Source: Siphlonurus alternatus
Lineage: Eukaryota > Arthropoda > Insecta > Ephemeroptera > Siphlonuridae
Length of the DNA: 64,000 nt
Reading direction: 5' to 3'
NCBI GenBank assembly: GCA_949825025.1
Contig: OX463781.1
Span: 20,529,630 to 20,593,629 of the forward strand
Below are positions 12,627 to 25,147 of this stretch, in pieces. The notes beneath the pieces are model-generated. The model saw only the letters and a list, made by a program, of their open reading frames with translations. It ran no database searches and was not told the DNA's origin. The stretch's first letter is position 1, and every line of letters begins with the position of its first letter. A program made the translations under genes and the position numbers.

Positions 12627-13001
12627 CATCGTTTCTGCATGATGTGTAACACGTACAGGGCATGACATCAATTCATATTTAACTATTAATATTGATGAAA
12701 TCGAGAGCCATTATATATATAATATATATCATAATTATATAACACTCATGTCATATATCCAGATGAATATTCACTTTATAAATTATATGATTAAATTATT
12801 TGTATCTGATGTCCATTAATATATATATATATATATTGGAAGATAATAGAAATTAAGTGTTTCATTCAAGAATAAACGCCACTTAAAAAGCTTCTAGCTT
12901 TATTACTTATTTCTTGATGATACAATTAAGCTAAGTAAATTAATATATATTAACATCAGGTAAGAGGTACAGGTAATATCATCATAAATTATAGTCTCTC
13001 A
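11823..13001. other. AT-rich spacer upstream of the gustatory receptor
   Basis: Mostly A+T, with a (TA)n tract at 12553-12620 and a shorter one at 12820-12836. The receptor promoter should lie near 12840-13001, but no motif stands out. Confidence 0.45.
12553..12620. repeat. (TA)n microsatellite
   Basis: Continuous TA repeat. Confidence 0.95.
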
Positions 13002-16000
13002 ATGGGTGCTGGAAAGAGCGCATTGTGGGCTTTACATCCTCTTTATCATGTGTCAAAATTTGCTGGAGTTTTACCAATCACGTATTTTGAGAAGCAAGGA
13101 ACCGTTCAGATTAAATGGGACAAAGTCGCTTACGCGTACAGTATTGTAATTTTAATATGTAATGAGATCTCTGGATTAGACCAAATGTATCAAATAATAA
13201 ACGCAGCAATGCAAAAATACATTTCTGATGGTTTCTCTGTTACTATAATGACGGCTTTGTTCTTAAATTTCTGTACATTATCTTGCATTGTTTTCTTAAC
13301 ATTAAAATCAAATAAACTTTTAATATTAATCAATGATTTAGATATTATAGATAAAATTATTAACATCAATAAAATTCAAAATTATCTATGGTGGAAAATT
13401 TTATTAATTTCTGTGTTATTTCACGGTGCAACTCAATATACACAATATATTTACTTGATGCAGGTGTTACAACTGTACAATATTAATCTTTTAAAATTAT
13501 TGAGATGTTTTTGGAGTTTAATATCAAATCTTACACGGACAAAAATTTTTAATAGGAAAGGTCGGTAAAAGCGCCATTTACCAGCACGTTTGTAATATTT
13601 TACCGACATTATTACAATGTACTCTGTAAAAACTGTAGACAAAGGATTGTAAAATAGTTTTTAAAGAGTGTTGGTAAAAGTTTCACATTTTTGCTTTGCA
13701 ATGCCATTTTTACCAACCTAAATCTGCGATTTTAGCACGCTTCCTTTTTGCAACTTCAAACTTTGCAAATATAGCCCATTACGTTCTTAAAATTTACCAA
13801 CTTGTTTAAAGAGTGTTGGTAAAAGTTTAACATTTTTGCTTTGCAGTGTCATTTTTACCAACCTAAATCTGTGATTTTAGCACGCTTCCTTTTTGCAACT
13901 TCCAACTTTGCAAATATAGCCCATTACGTTCTTAAAATTTACCAACTTGGTTGTTTTATTCAAAAATGTCCGTTGCATTTGAGCAAACTTCCTCACATTT
14001 TTGACGCGTCCTTGGTGAGTGAGGTTGTGCTGAAAGTTGGGCTGCCGTGTTTAATACGTTTAATTTAAATAGTTCTTCAATACAATTAAGTACCGTCAAG
14101 ATTTTTCATCATTACTTCATCACCGTGAATATCATATTAAGGTAAGCATAAAATCATTGTGTCAGTAACTCATATGACTATTTGATTATATTTATCTCCT
14201 TGATTTCTCTTTCTGTGTCTCTCTGTCAGTATTTATTTTCTTAAATACATGTATCCTCTAGTGACTAGAGGATAATATTATGAATTTAAGAAAATAAATC
14301 CTAGTGCGAAGTGTTTTCGATTACTATAAATATGACACTATGCAAATTATTAATCTTTTCTAAAAAGATCATTCATGAATGCCCTGCACCATTTAACATA
14401 AATTTACCGAATCAATTCATACTAATTTGCCGTATTTTAATTATAAATAAATACATGGTACACGTATTATAAGAGGTATAAAACATTGGTTTATAATTTT
14501 TCGCTTCAGTTGCTTTTAAATTAAGTAAAATATGTTGTATTTTGAGTATTTTCTCATGAATATTGCTTGTACCTTGTTAGCTCTAATAACAAATATTTAC
14601 AGCAATGACGCGCCTATACCGAAGGTGTCTGGGTGCTGCAGCTAGTGGACGATCGACTCATTATCATGATGCATCCGCGATGCATCTCTGCATTATCACA
14701 CCACGATAGGAAAAGTTATTCCTCGAACCCCTACTTCAAGGAAAGGCAAGCCTCTTCACTTCAAAGGATTGGACTATCAACGGTCTGTGTACTGTAGCAA
14801 GTGACATTCATTCTCGGTGTTCGACTTGAAAGTTGAAAGTGATTCATAAAAATTAAGTGACTTTTATACAACTATTAACTGCTATTTTTTATTGTCATTC
14901 AAATCTCTTGATACTTGCTTTTTTTCTCTCTTGAAAAAAAAAATATAAATATATTATTACCTAATTTGTATGCTGTCGTAAATAAATAAAATATATTACA
15001 TAATATGAAACAAATTTGATGAAACTTTTTTATTTATCAACAATATTATATTCCATGATGACGTACTTAAGTTTATTTGAGTTAAATAGTGTAATAAAAT
15101 ATAATTAATTCTGGTATAGATCGAGAGTGATGTGTGAAATATTTTCACAAAGTAATTTTTATAAATTATATATTAATTTATAATTATATATGCATTGTAA
15201 TTTTTTTTTGTAATAATACTAATATTTTCTATCAATGTTACAGTGTATAATGTCATTTCATATTCATTATATTTCAATGTAAGCAAAATATTAAACGTCA
15301 AATTTACAAGTATGAAAATAGTAATAGCTACAAATAAAGTTGGCAAATTTTCACCCAATTAAAGAGTTAAGTTTAGAGGATACAAGACAGTAAAACTTAG
15401 GACATTAGGTCGGTAAAAAATACAAATAGCAAAATCAAGTCAGTAAAATTTTACACGTCTGAATGGAATAGTTTTACTATTCGAAATCTTTAATATTTTA
15501 CCGACTTAATGTGTAATTTCGTGTTAACCCATTAAGATTGTAGTTTTTACCGACCCGTTTGTATGATTTGAATTACAATGTTGGATCAGGAGTTTTTACC
15601 GACTTACTTGGTTCATGGGTTTTAGCTCGAGCTAAGTCGGTAAAATTCTACCACATCTTTGTGAGAATTTATTTCCGTGTAGTATATTTTCCATTGAGTT
15701 ACAATTTTGTGGATTATGCATTATTTTAGAATCGTATATGAAATCAATTAATAATGAGTTAAGCGAATACATTGGAAATCGACACCAATTTTTTTTATTA
15801 AAAACCAATAGTATTGAAGAACGTATGGAAAATTTGCGGTGGACTTACAACAAAATAGCTGACATAATTGAGCAAATAAACTGCATTTACGGTCTAAACG
15901 TACTAAGTCTGATGTGTTTATTAAATATTTACATTCATTATGATTTATTTGTAATAATATCTTTATGTTATGATGCATTAATGATTAATTCAACACCATG

Positions 16001-18940
16001 TATAGAGATTTTAAATATATTCTGGTTTCTTATCGACGTAGCGAAATTGGGAATTATTTTTAGGGTATGCATCAATCTGGTTCAGGAGGTGAGTTAATTG
16101 AAGTTAATTACCATTATTATGTTGACTATAAATATAATAATTAATATAATTAATATTATACTGAATATAACAGTATGTTATATTGAATGATATTTCTATA
16201 ATTATATGCTTCTGCATTTAAATTTATTCAATATATTTATTTTATATTATTATACTATACATATTGCATGGGTTAACTATAAAATTGTAAATAAACTGAC
16301 TTTTCTTAAGGCAAGAAAAACTGGACCTTTGATTACTAAATTAACAAATATGGTACCGAAAAAGAAGTTAAGAGAAACGGTAAGTACAATTTATTTTCAA
16401 TTTCATTATAATGGACAATTTGCATCAACTTTTTTTAGTAGCTGAATTGAAAGAGGAGGTCGAAAAATACAGCTGTGAATTTTATGAGATTTTTATTCTC
16501 ACTACATCATGGCTAAAATAGGGATGTAAAGAGGTCACGTGACCTGGAGGCGTCGCCCGTGTCGCCAATGACGTCATTGAACTGTCTGGTCAAGCAAACG
16601 ATCGTCTATATAACGCTTGTAAATAATAAATTAATTGTTGCTTTTGTTTCCATAGCAACGTGGTTATTTACAAGCGTTATAAAGTCGATCGTTTCTTTGA
16701 CCGAGCAGTTCAATGACGTCATAGGCGACGCGGGCGACGCCTCCAGGTCACGTGACCTCTCTTTTAGCCATGATGCATGCAGTAAGAATAAAAATCTCAT
16801 AAAATTCACAGGTGTATTTTTCGACCTCCTCTTTCGATTGAGCTACTAAAAAAAGTTGATGCAAATTGTCCATTATATAAAATACATTTTTACTATCATG
16901 CAGTATATATATAATATTTATCAAGAAAATCTAGAATGAACTATAGGAAAATAGTATAATTTCTTCATTAATCGTGTAATTGATTAAGAAAACATCTTTT
17001 ATTAATTGCATGTTGCAATGTACAGTACATTATAATATATTAAAAACATGATATTATTATATAACGAGTACGTTTAAAATATGAAAGTGGCACATCCAGA
17101 ACCTTTCTAAGGGGTTGGGGGATCGAGGGATGTTGCCGCCACAATGAAGTCGGCGGTTCAAGGAGGGTAACCCATGGCACCCTCCAGCCCAATTAATTGC
17201 CCTTGCTGGATGATCGATGTATCGTCTGGAAAACTGAGAGAATCAAACCCCCAAAATCACTCCATGCATTGATTACACCCATATTATATATATATATCTG
17301 GTTAATATCAGGTCAGTCCAATAAGGAGATGGGCTGGGGTCAATAGATTTCGATGAATTTCACATACATTACACATCTAACCTAGGTTGATGAGGTTTGG
17401 GCATTATTTTTTGAAATTAAAAAAAAAAAAAACGAATTTCAGGAATTTTCAAAAAGTCAATAAAGAGGGCAATCTCGAGAGATAAAAAAAAATTGTATCT
17501 TAAATTCTGCTCCACATAGAATTATAATTTAATTTTTTTCAAGTTTGTAGTCAGATTGCTAAACTTTTTTGCATTGATGATTTTGACCTTGAAATTTTAT
17601 TAAGGTCAAAGGTCAGAGGTCAAACTACAAAAAGCGTATAACTTCATACCAAAGCACATTGTTAAAAAAAATAAAGATATTTAAAGAATGTTTATCCTTC
17701 TATAAAAAAACCATTTTCAAATTTATGGAGAAATTCAAAATTTTGAAATTGCGATTTTTTTTAAATAAATATTCAGTTTTTTTTTTTTTAAAAATTCGAG
17801 TCTTGTCATGAATTTTACACAGGTTACTCATCTGGCCTAGTTTGATAAGATTTGGAAATAATTTTTTCAAATTTCAAAAAAACCCGAAAATCAAAATTTG
17901 ACCGTGAATTTTTATTTTGATTTTGTTTTTGTTTGTTTGTTTTTTTTTTTTTTAAATTTGAAAAAATTATTTTCAAACCTTATCCACTTAGGTCAGATGA
18001 GTAACCTGTATAAAATTCAAAATTCATGATAAAACTCTATTTTTTTTTTTTTTTTTTTTTTCAAAAAACCTCGGAATATTTAGTAAAAAAAATGCAATTT
18101 CAAAATTTTGAATTTCTCCATAAATTTGAAAACAGGTTTTTATAGAAGGATAGACATTCTTTAAAACCTATATCTTGATTTTTTTTTTAACAATGTGCTT
18201 TGGTATGAAGTTAAACTTCATACCAAAGTACATTGTTAAAAAAAATCAATTAAGATATAGGTTTTAAAGAATGTCTATCCTTCTATTGAAGTTATACGCT
18301 TTTTGTAGTTTGACCTCTGACCTTAATAAAATTTCAAGGTCAAAATCATCAATGTTAAAAATTTTAGCAATCCCTCTTTATTGATTCTTTAAAAATTCCT
18401 GAAATTATTTTTTTTTTTTTTAAATTTCAAAAAATAATGCTAAAACCTCATCAACCTAGGTTAGATGTGTAACATATGTGAAATTAATCGAAATCATAAT
18501 CTATTGACCCCAGCCCATCTCCTTATTGAACTGACCTGATATTTTTTTTTTTTTTTTTTTTTTTTTTACAAGGATACACCCCTAAGAGCTTACAGCTCGC
18601 GGCGGGGTACTGGGTAGGGATAAGGTAGGGAACGGATAGTGGCCACGGCCTGCATGCTTACGCGTCCCAGCATTCACTGAGGTGAGACTGAGGGAACCGT
18701 GGAAAACCTCAGTCAGGACGGACACCTCTACTTTTTCTCAATGGACCAAAGCGATGTCCAAAGCCTGGGGAACCACACACAAGTGCATCACTGCACTGGG
18801 TGGAAAGCGAGACGAATTTACCCCAGGGAGGGAGCAGCGTATTTTTTACTTGAAACGGTCACCCATCCAAGTACTAACCACGCTCGACGTAGCCTGACTT
18901 CGGTGATCTAACGAGAACCGGTCAATGCACTGCGCCACGC

Positions 18941-19023
<83 letters not shown>

Positions 19024-20487
19024 TACTTAATATTTATTTATGAATATTTTATAATTCTTATAAAATGTATATTTTTAGTAATTTAAATTATAATAATAAT
19101 AATAATTATAAATACGTGTTTTAGCATGGTGGCGGACTTTTAATATATTTAGGCTAACATGCATGCACGTTAACTTTATATAAATATATTTTATTATTTT
19201 CAAAATAATGTATGGACGAGTTACAGAATTATTTTCTATAATATAATTTTATGATTTAGGTAAATATTATAATATGCTTGCTGCAGGAAAAAAAATACAT
19301 ATTAATTAATATATGCAATGCATAATATGTAAACATGAAATATCATTATAATAATAACTAAAAGCATAAAAAAAAACGATAACCATCGATATCAAATACA
19401 ATATAATCCAAGCAAATTTAACTAATAACTCCCATGCTGCATTCATAATAGACTCCATAGAGTATAATAATTAATATTTTATGATACACTTAATGCTTAA
19501 TATTATATATGCAGTTTTGGTCTACAAGGAATGCTGTGCACTTGTGTTCATTTGTATGTGTGTATATATAATTTTAATACTCAGTGCTTTAATATGTTCT
19601 ACTATATATATATATATTTGTGACTTTGCAGCTGGTGTTTTTCTCATCCGAGGTGGCGTCTCAGCGCGTGACGTTAACTGCGTGCGGGACGTTCCCAATA
19701 AACTACGAGTTGCTTTGTGTGGTGAGCGAATTTTCTGAGAATACAAAATATATCGATCCACAGAGAGATCACGGAAGGTGGAAGGATCGCCCTCGTTCCC
19801 CTTCGCACCTATGAATACCCCAAAAAAATACGTAGGATCGAGCTAGGTATAAGCTAGCTTTAATAGGTCATCGATCATCTAGCTCACACCTTACATGCAC
19901 TAGTCGTCTTGTACAGTACATAGCGCCCAAAGGATATTAATTATAAGAATAGTAGAATACTATAAATAGGTAAAATATGTTGTTGTTTTATTATTATTTT
20001 TTGCGTTGCATGGCATCATGGTTCCCTGATAAGTGATAATTTAGAATAATTATATAAAAACTTCAGCTGTTTTTATTTCTCTGATACATATATTATCAAG
20101 ACTACGTACGTCTATATTATAGTCATAAGTCATCTAGTCTTTCACTAATATGTATTTGAATATTAAAATTGTATAAAGTATATTATAGAAGCAGCAAGAA
20201 TATAGCTAAACAGTTTGTTAAATCCATAAGAACGGTAGCAGAGCATGTTAGCACACAAATAAATAATATAATAGTTGCCACTCAATTGTTATACCTCCAT
20301 AATATAATATGTTTGTAATTGAAAAGCGCTAAGAAGCTTTCTCAATAATATATCATCAATTTTTCTTGGTAATTCTATTTACATAATTTTTTTAATGTGT
20401 TTGTGTATACAGGGTGCGGGTTCTTGCGTAACCAACCTGGCCATTCTAATGCAGAGCAAGATGACGTCATCATCTAAAACAATTTGA
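13002..20487 (+). CDS. Insect-type gustatory receptor, five exons
   Basis: Predicted 383-aa seven-helix chemoreceptor of the insect gustatory receptor family; such proteins act as ligand-gated channels in sensory-neuron membranes. Exons: 13002-13560, 15730-16088, 16311-16379, 19632-19721, 20413-20487, stop TGA. Phases 1, 0, 0, 0 agree at every GT-AG junction. What shows it: several hydrophobic segments in exon 1; in exon 2 the loop and helix pattern LRWTYNKIADIIEQINCIYG; a short exon 3 (residues 307-329, ARKTGPLITKL... ending LRET); exon 4 with the TM7-start pattern TACGTFPINYELL; and a last short exon with GAGSCVTNLAILMQ. That exon order, with two or three short phase-0 exons at the end, is characteristic of the family. 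The usual TYxxxxxQF signature is altered: TN replaces TY and QS replaces QF. The exon 1 donor (GTCGGT) is weak and falls inside a repeat motif, so that boundary is the least certain. Confidence 0.85.
13661..13950. repeat. Two-copy tandem repeat, period about 145
   Basis: AAAGAGTGTTGGTAAAAGTT at 13663 is repeated at 13808, and the following 130 bases match with few changes. Each unit carries TTGGTAAAA and TTTTACCAA in inverted orientation. It lies in receptor intron 1. Confidence 0.85.
13951..15404. other. Middle of receptor intron 1
   Basis: AT-rich, with one more ordinary-composition patch near 14600-14830. A palindromic pair ATTTATTTTCTTAAAT.../...TTTAAGAAAATAAAT sits near 14230-14297. No exon was found that would fit the receptor frame. 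Confidence 0.4.
15405..15655. repeat. Cluster of GTCGGTAAAA / TTTTACCGAC motifs
   Basis: The motif occurs in both orientations at about 15408, 15500, 15545, 15595 and 15640. A further copy lies at 13560, overlapping the exon 1 donor. It is probably the terminal motif of a repetitive element filling much of intron 1. Confidence 0.6.
16405..16879. repeat. Foldback E in receptor intron 3
   Basis: ATAATGGACAATTTGCATCA at 16408 pairs with TGATGCAAATTGTCCATTAT near 16857. Inside, GAGGTCACGTGACCTGGAGG and its complement, and TGACGTCA on both arms (16569, 16714), are inverted. The open frames here on both strands are the mirror images expected of a palindrome. Confidence 0.88.
17093..17290. other. 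GC-richer unassigned segment
   Basis: About 150 bases with AAGGAGGGTAACCCATGGCA and similar stretches stand out from AT-rich flanks. It may be a repeat fragment; I could not identify it. Confidence 0.3.
17310..18541. repeat. Large foldback F (about 1.2 kb) in receptor intron 3
   Basis: Arms of about 600 bases: ATCAGGTCAGTCCAATAAGG at 17310 pairs with CCTTATTGAACTGACCTGAT ending 18541. ACCTAGGTTGATGAGG and GACCTCTGACCTT segments are also mirrored. The right half has an extra internal inverted duplication (AACAATGTGCTTTGG... near 18190-18300), so it is not a simple palindrome. Its right edge abuts the poly(A) end of the SINE. Confidence 0.85.
18542..18943 (-). mobile_element. SINE with a 5S rRNA-derived head, copy 1
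   Basis: Read on the minus strand from 18943, the head contains CGGTTCTCGTTAGATCACCG, then GCGTGGTTAGTACTTGGATG and GGGTGACCG. This is the 3' two-thirds of 5S rRNA with its internal promoter, at plus 18857-18922. A body of about 270 bases follows, including GGTTTTCCACGGTTCCCTCA, and the element ends in poly(A) (the T run at 18542-18567). A head from 5S rRNA plus a non-5S body and A tail is the SINE3 (5S-headed) architecture. It lies antisense in receptor intron 3, and a (TA)n tract follows its head. Confidence 0.88.
18944..19014. repeat. (TA)n microsatellite next to the SINE head
   Basis: Continuous TA repeat directly after the SINE 5' end. Confidence 0.95.
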
Positions 20488-21410
20488 GACTCTATTATAA
20501 ATTTAATCTTTCTTATTGTTATTAATGTATATATCAATATATGTGTTAATATTTTTAAAAATACAAATATAATAATATTAATAAATAATAGTATTAACAC
20601 TATATTAAATATAATAATATGTAGCATATAGAAAAAAATGTTATTATATATTGCATGTGGATTATGTGGAATAATAACAAAATGTATTTTAATTTCATAG
20701 TATGAATATTAGTGTTAATATTTAATTGACATTAATAAAACTAATAAAATATTTAACAATTTAATATGCTTAATTATTTTACAATTTGCAATATAAAGCG
20801 TTAATTGTGACGTGTTACTAAAAATTACAAGTCAGCGCAAGAGTATATAATTTTTTTTTTTATTATAATTATGTACTAAAATGTAATTATATATATAGCT
20901 TAGTTCTCTGTGAGAACTAATCTTTTATAAGTTTCAAAATACTTTACATAAAGGTAAATGAAAAAGATTAAATAAATTTAAATTGTTCATAAATGTTTAT
21001 TAATTTACGACTTTACTATATTAATTTATTTTAGCTAGATTCTTAAAAATTATTTTGGAATTTTCTAATGCAGTAATTACTGCAAGTAAATAAAGAATAA
21101 TTTGATTTTTTTTTACTGCGGTTTTGTGCTTATGTTACATATTATATAGCGCTAGTGTCGCATTAAAATTTTTAATACACATTATAACTAACTACCTTAC
21201 GGTTCTATATGTGCAATAAATAAATACAAATACAAAATTTTAATTTTAACATTATAACTATGTTTGGTAGTGAGAAAGCAGTATTAGTTAAGTCACATAA
21301 ATTGTTTGTTATGAGATTTTTTTCTTTCTTTAGTTTGTGGTTATGGCATGCAGTAATACTAAAACGCGAAACTTAATTAGTGATGCACTCACGGAAAGCT
21401 GTTGTATATT
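20488..21410. other. 3' flank of the receptor and AT-rich spacer
   Basis: AATAAA occurs near 20580 and could serve as the receptor poly(A) signal. Otherwise it is very AT-rich, with no gene visible. Confidence 0.4.
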
Positions 21411-21758
21411 AAAGGCATACAGGCCTCAAAATACAAATTAGACAGTCACCAAGTGGGTTTAGAGTATATAATCAACATTCGCATCATTTTTTTCCACGCG
21501 TGTTGCATCCGTGCGAAGTCGCAGTTCAAAGTAAGAAATTTGGTCCTTGATGACGTCACGAAGTCCTTGATGACGTCACAACTCAATGCTAATCGGTGCT
21601 AGCTGTGAGTTGTGACGTCAGCAAGGACTTTCTTTACAGCGCGACTTCGCACAGACGCACCGCGCGCAGGTAAAAATAATACGAATGTTGATTATAAACT
21701 TGAGCAACTCTTAATGTCTGTCTAATTTGTAATTTGAGGCCTGTATACCTTTAAAGTT
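21411..21758. repeat. Foldback G
   Basis: AAAGGCATACAGGCCTCAAA at 21411 pairs with TTTGAGGCCTGTATACCTTT near 21735. Inner arms CGAAGTCGC...AGTCCTTGATGACGTCA are mirrored. TGACGTCA occurs three times (21551, 21571, 21613), with a 20-base direct duplication of TCCTTGATGACGTCAC on the left arm. Confidence 0.87.
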
Positions 21759-21956
21759 ATTGTGGCCTTGAGTGAATTAAGTTACACGTTCTCTCTACTA
21801 ACTACTTTTAGCGTACTGTAATCATATGCTTGCTATTTCTGGAGCTACATGCTCATCAACTTCTACTTTGCATGCACTTGCTTTGCCTAAAACAGCCCGA
21901 CGACGTACTGGACTCTTCTCACATATATGGTTTCTTGGGTTCATCCGCACAACGAA

Positions 21957-22465
21957 ACTATAAAGTATCATTAATTGCAGTGTATTATGCCTATGTTTAC
22001 TCTCATTTGGCGTATGGAATAATATGTTATGGATCAAGTAATAAATTACTTCATAAGCTTTTTATTTTACAAAAGCGTTCTTTACGAACAATGTTAAAAT
22101 TTAAGAAAAGAGATTCGTGTGTTACTCATTTCAAAAGTAATAAAATTTTAACTGAATCATCCTGAGCTGTTTATAATAGCTGATACAGTCCATTGTTATA
22201 ATACAATAAATAAGAACAACCCTCGGGTTGGAAAACAGAGTTCAGTGTTTGCTGAGGGGAATCCTCATTTTCAATGTGCAAAAATTTATGATTTTCTTCC
22301 TTCTTGTTTAAAAAATCTGGAATCTGATTCTGTTTTTAAAGCTAAGCTTACATCAGTGTTAATTGATAAAGAATTTTATTCTGTTAAAAGTTTTTTTGCT
22401 AATAAATTGTCTGAGAATTGTTTAAATCTATAATTTAAATTTCAATGCTAGGCTTGCGTTAATTG

Positions 22466-22498
<33 letters not shown>

Positions 22499-22647
22499 AT
22501 GAAATTTGTGGCTGTTTTGTTTGTTAGTATAATATGTGATTTGTTTTTGTATAGTTATTAGTATTTTGGTATCTTGTGACATTTGACGTGATGTATGTTG
22601 CCTTGTGCAACCTTTAACTTCGAAATAAAATTATTATTATTATAAAC
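21957..22647 (+). mobile_element. Non-LTR retrotransposon 3' fragment, same family as 40473-41735
   Basis: Frames with YYAYVYSHLAYGI, LQKRSLRTMLKF and, after a gap with stops, AKIYDFLPSCLKNLES match the C-terminal part of the larger minus-strand copy at 40473. It is 5'-truncated, carries in-frame stops and an internal loss, and ends in a poly(T)-containing 3' UTR with an (ATT)n tail near 22630-22645. Confidence 0.85.
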
Positions 22648-22677
22648 TATAATAATTCTGAGGTCTAATTAAGTTAA

Positions 22678-23022
22678 GGGTAAGGTAACGCCACCAATGT
22701 TAAAAAAAATCCCTCTCACAAAAATTCTGAAAAAAATTTAAAATGTTCTCCTATACCCCCTATCAGTACCTAAAATATCAGGTATACAAATACGATCTAG
22801 TTTTTGAGTTATAAAATTTTAAAGTTGACTACTTTAACATGGAGAAATGAAACTCCCATGTTAAATTGGTCAACTTTAAAAATTCATAACTCAAAAACTA
22901 GATCGTATTTGTATACCTGATATTTTAGCTACTGATAGGGGGTGTAGAGGAGAACATTTTAAATTTTTTTCAGAATTTTTGTGAGAGGGATTTTTTTTAA
23001 CATTGGTGGCGTTACCTTACCC
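22678..23022. repeat. Foldback element family A, copy d
   Basis: TTAA (22674-22677) precedes GGGTAAGGTAACGCCACC. The right end ...GTTACCTTACCC is followed by TTGG instead of TTAA, so one target duplication is mutated or lost. The body is nearly identical to copy c. Confidence 0.87.
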
Positions 23023-23025
23023 TTG

Positions 23026-23440
<415 letters not shown>

Positions 23441-24832
23441 AAAAGTATCTAAAATAATAATATAATAATAAAATCCATAATCATGAATTATATTAATTAA
23501 TTTTATTACATACTAAAAAAATATATACCAAATGTATTAATTAATATTAATATATAAAACGTGAAAGAGACTGTCTGTGTATTATTATTATTTTTTTCAA
23601 ACAAAATCTGAAAGAATTAAACAAAGTGTATATTATAAATTAAAGTTATAATTTTGTTACACTTTATTCGTTAAGTTTTTCGAATTTTCTATGAAAGGTA
23701 ATTTATATATATATACCTGCATATTATAAGTATCATACATTTATAATATATTATACAATTATACATACTATAATATGAAGTATAAAATTGGCTATGCTAT
23801 AATTGCTGGAAGTGTTCGCCGCTCAACTGCTGTACATATGATATATTGGCAACTTATTAAATTGTTTCTCAACGTATATACGGCTCAACACGCCCGCTGT
23901 TCTATCGGTATAAAGTGCTTTAAGAAGGAAGTTAATTATATAGGTCACATAGGACTTACAGATATTATTTGTATTTGATGTAGCATCTAGCACTAAAGAA
24001 ACTCGCTGATATCCAAGCAGAAAATAATAAAATTTATATCTTTGAAATTTCACATTATTTTAAATTTTATGATTTATACCCGCGCGTTCTCGGGCCGTTC
24101 TTACGCGTTATTAATTAATTATTATAAGGAAATTTTGTCCTATATAGTTTAAATCATGAAATTTTTTATTGGGTGAGGTAAATTAGCAAATCTTTAATTA
24201 ATTAAACTTGTATTGTAAACCTGTAAAGTTGGCTCACCCCTTATAGTTCTATCATGAGCTCAGTGATCGAAATTTAAAAATAATAGGGATACTAAATTTA
24301 TAATGTGTGATCACAAAGTTTCATAAACAATTTTGAGAAGTTATACCTAATTAGCATGACATAACTGACATAAGTGCTCATTCAGTAACTTTTTTATTTA
24401 TTTACTTTAATCCCCAAATTTTGATCATTTTGTGATCACCTTGATGGTTCAGTTTGTCTAGAATTTTGATCTAGAAAATAAAAATCTAGAATGTAATCTA
24501 ATAAATGTAAAAAAATAAATATTAAATAAAATAAAAAAATGTTGTAGTTAAGACTGTACACAATACACAAGTGAAATTAGCATTTTCAATACCGCATGAA
24601 AAATAATTCATCAATGGATACTTATATTATAATGCCTCTAGCAACATGCTGGTTAACCATCAAACGTACTGATTAGAAAGGTTAAAAAGCATTGCATTTT
24701 TTGGGATTAGTGTATAATTATGACATAGTTTATAATTTTTTCAAGTATAATTTTCACTAAGGATAGTTCATAAATGATTATATTTATTTATTTTTGATAA
24801 GTTTTAAAAGTAAAATATATTATGAATATGGA
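23441..24832. other. AT-rich spacer
   Basis: No gene or strong repeat seen. Short open frames at 23775-24053 overlap on opposite strands and look like chance. Confidence 0.45.
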
Positions 24833-25147
24833 GTATTGTCCTTAATTTTTTTTATTGCAGAAATGGATAGAGGGTGCAAAGTTATGCTACCCTGATTTTT
24901 TTCAGATTTTTTTGAGACCTGGAACTATTTTTAAAAAATTATTGAAAGTCCTTTTTGTGACATCACGCGGCGGCAAGTCCTATATCTTTTTCTTAAGGAG
25001 CGGCGTCTTGTGACGTCACGTAAAGGACTTTCAATAATTTTTTAAAAATAGTTCCAGGTCTCAAAAAAATCTGAAAAAAATCAGGGTAGCATAACTTTGC
25101 ACCCTCTATCCATTTCTGCAATAAAAAAAATTGAGGAAAATACTATA
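24833..25147. repeat. Foldback element family B, copy 4
   Basis: The arms TATTGCAGAAATGGATAGAG / CTCTATCCATTTCTGCAATA and GGAACTATTTTTAAAAAATT are mirrored. The centre reads CACGCGGCGGCAAGTCC...GGAGCGGCGTC with TGACGTCA at 25011, shared with copy 5 but unlike copies 1-3. Confidence 0.87.

Noticed and set aside
16559..16849. Overlapping open frames on both strands
   Set aside because: They are mirror images of one another created by the foldback arms. The same holds for 58505-58724.
18682..18911. Plus-strand open frames at the SINE
   Set aside because: They lie antisense within the 5S-headed SINE.
18857..18922. A functional 5S rRNA gene
   Set aside because: Only part of 5S is present, it is fused to an unrelated body with a poly(A) end, and similar copies occur at two other sites.
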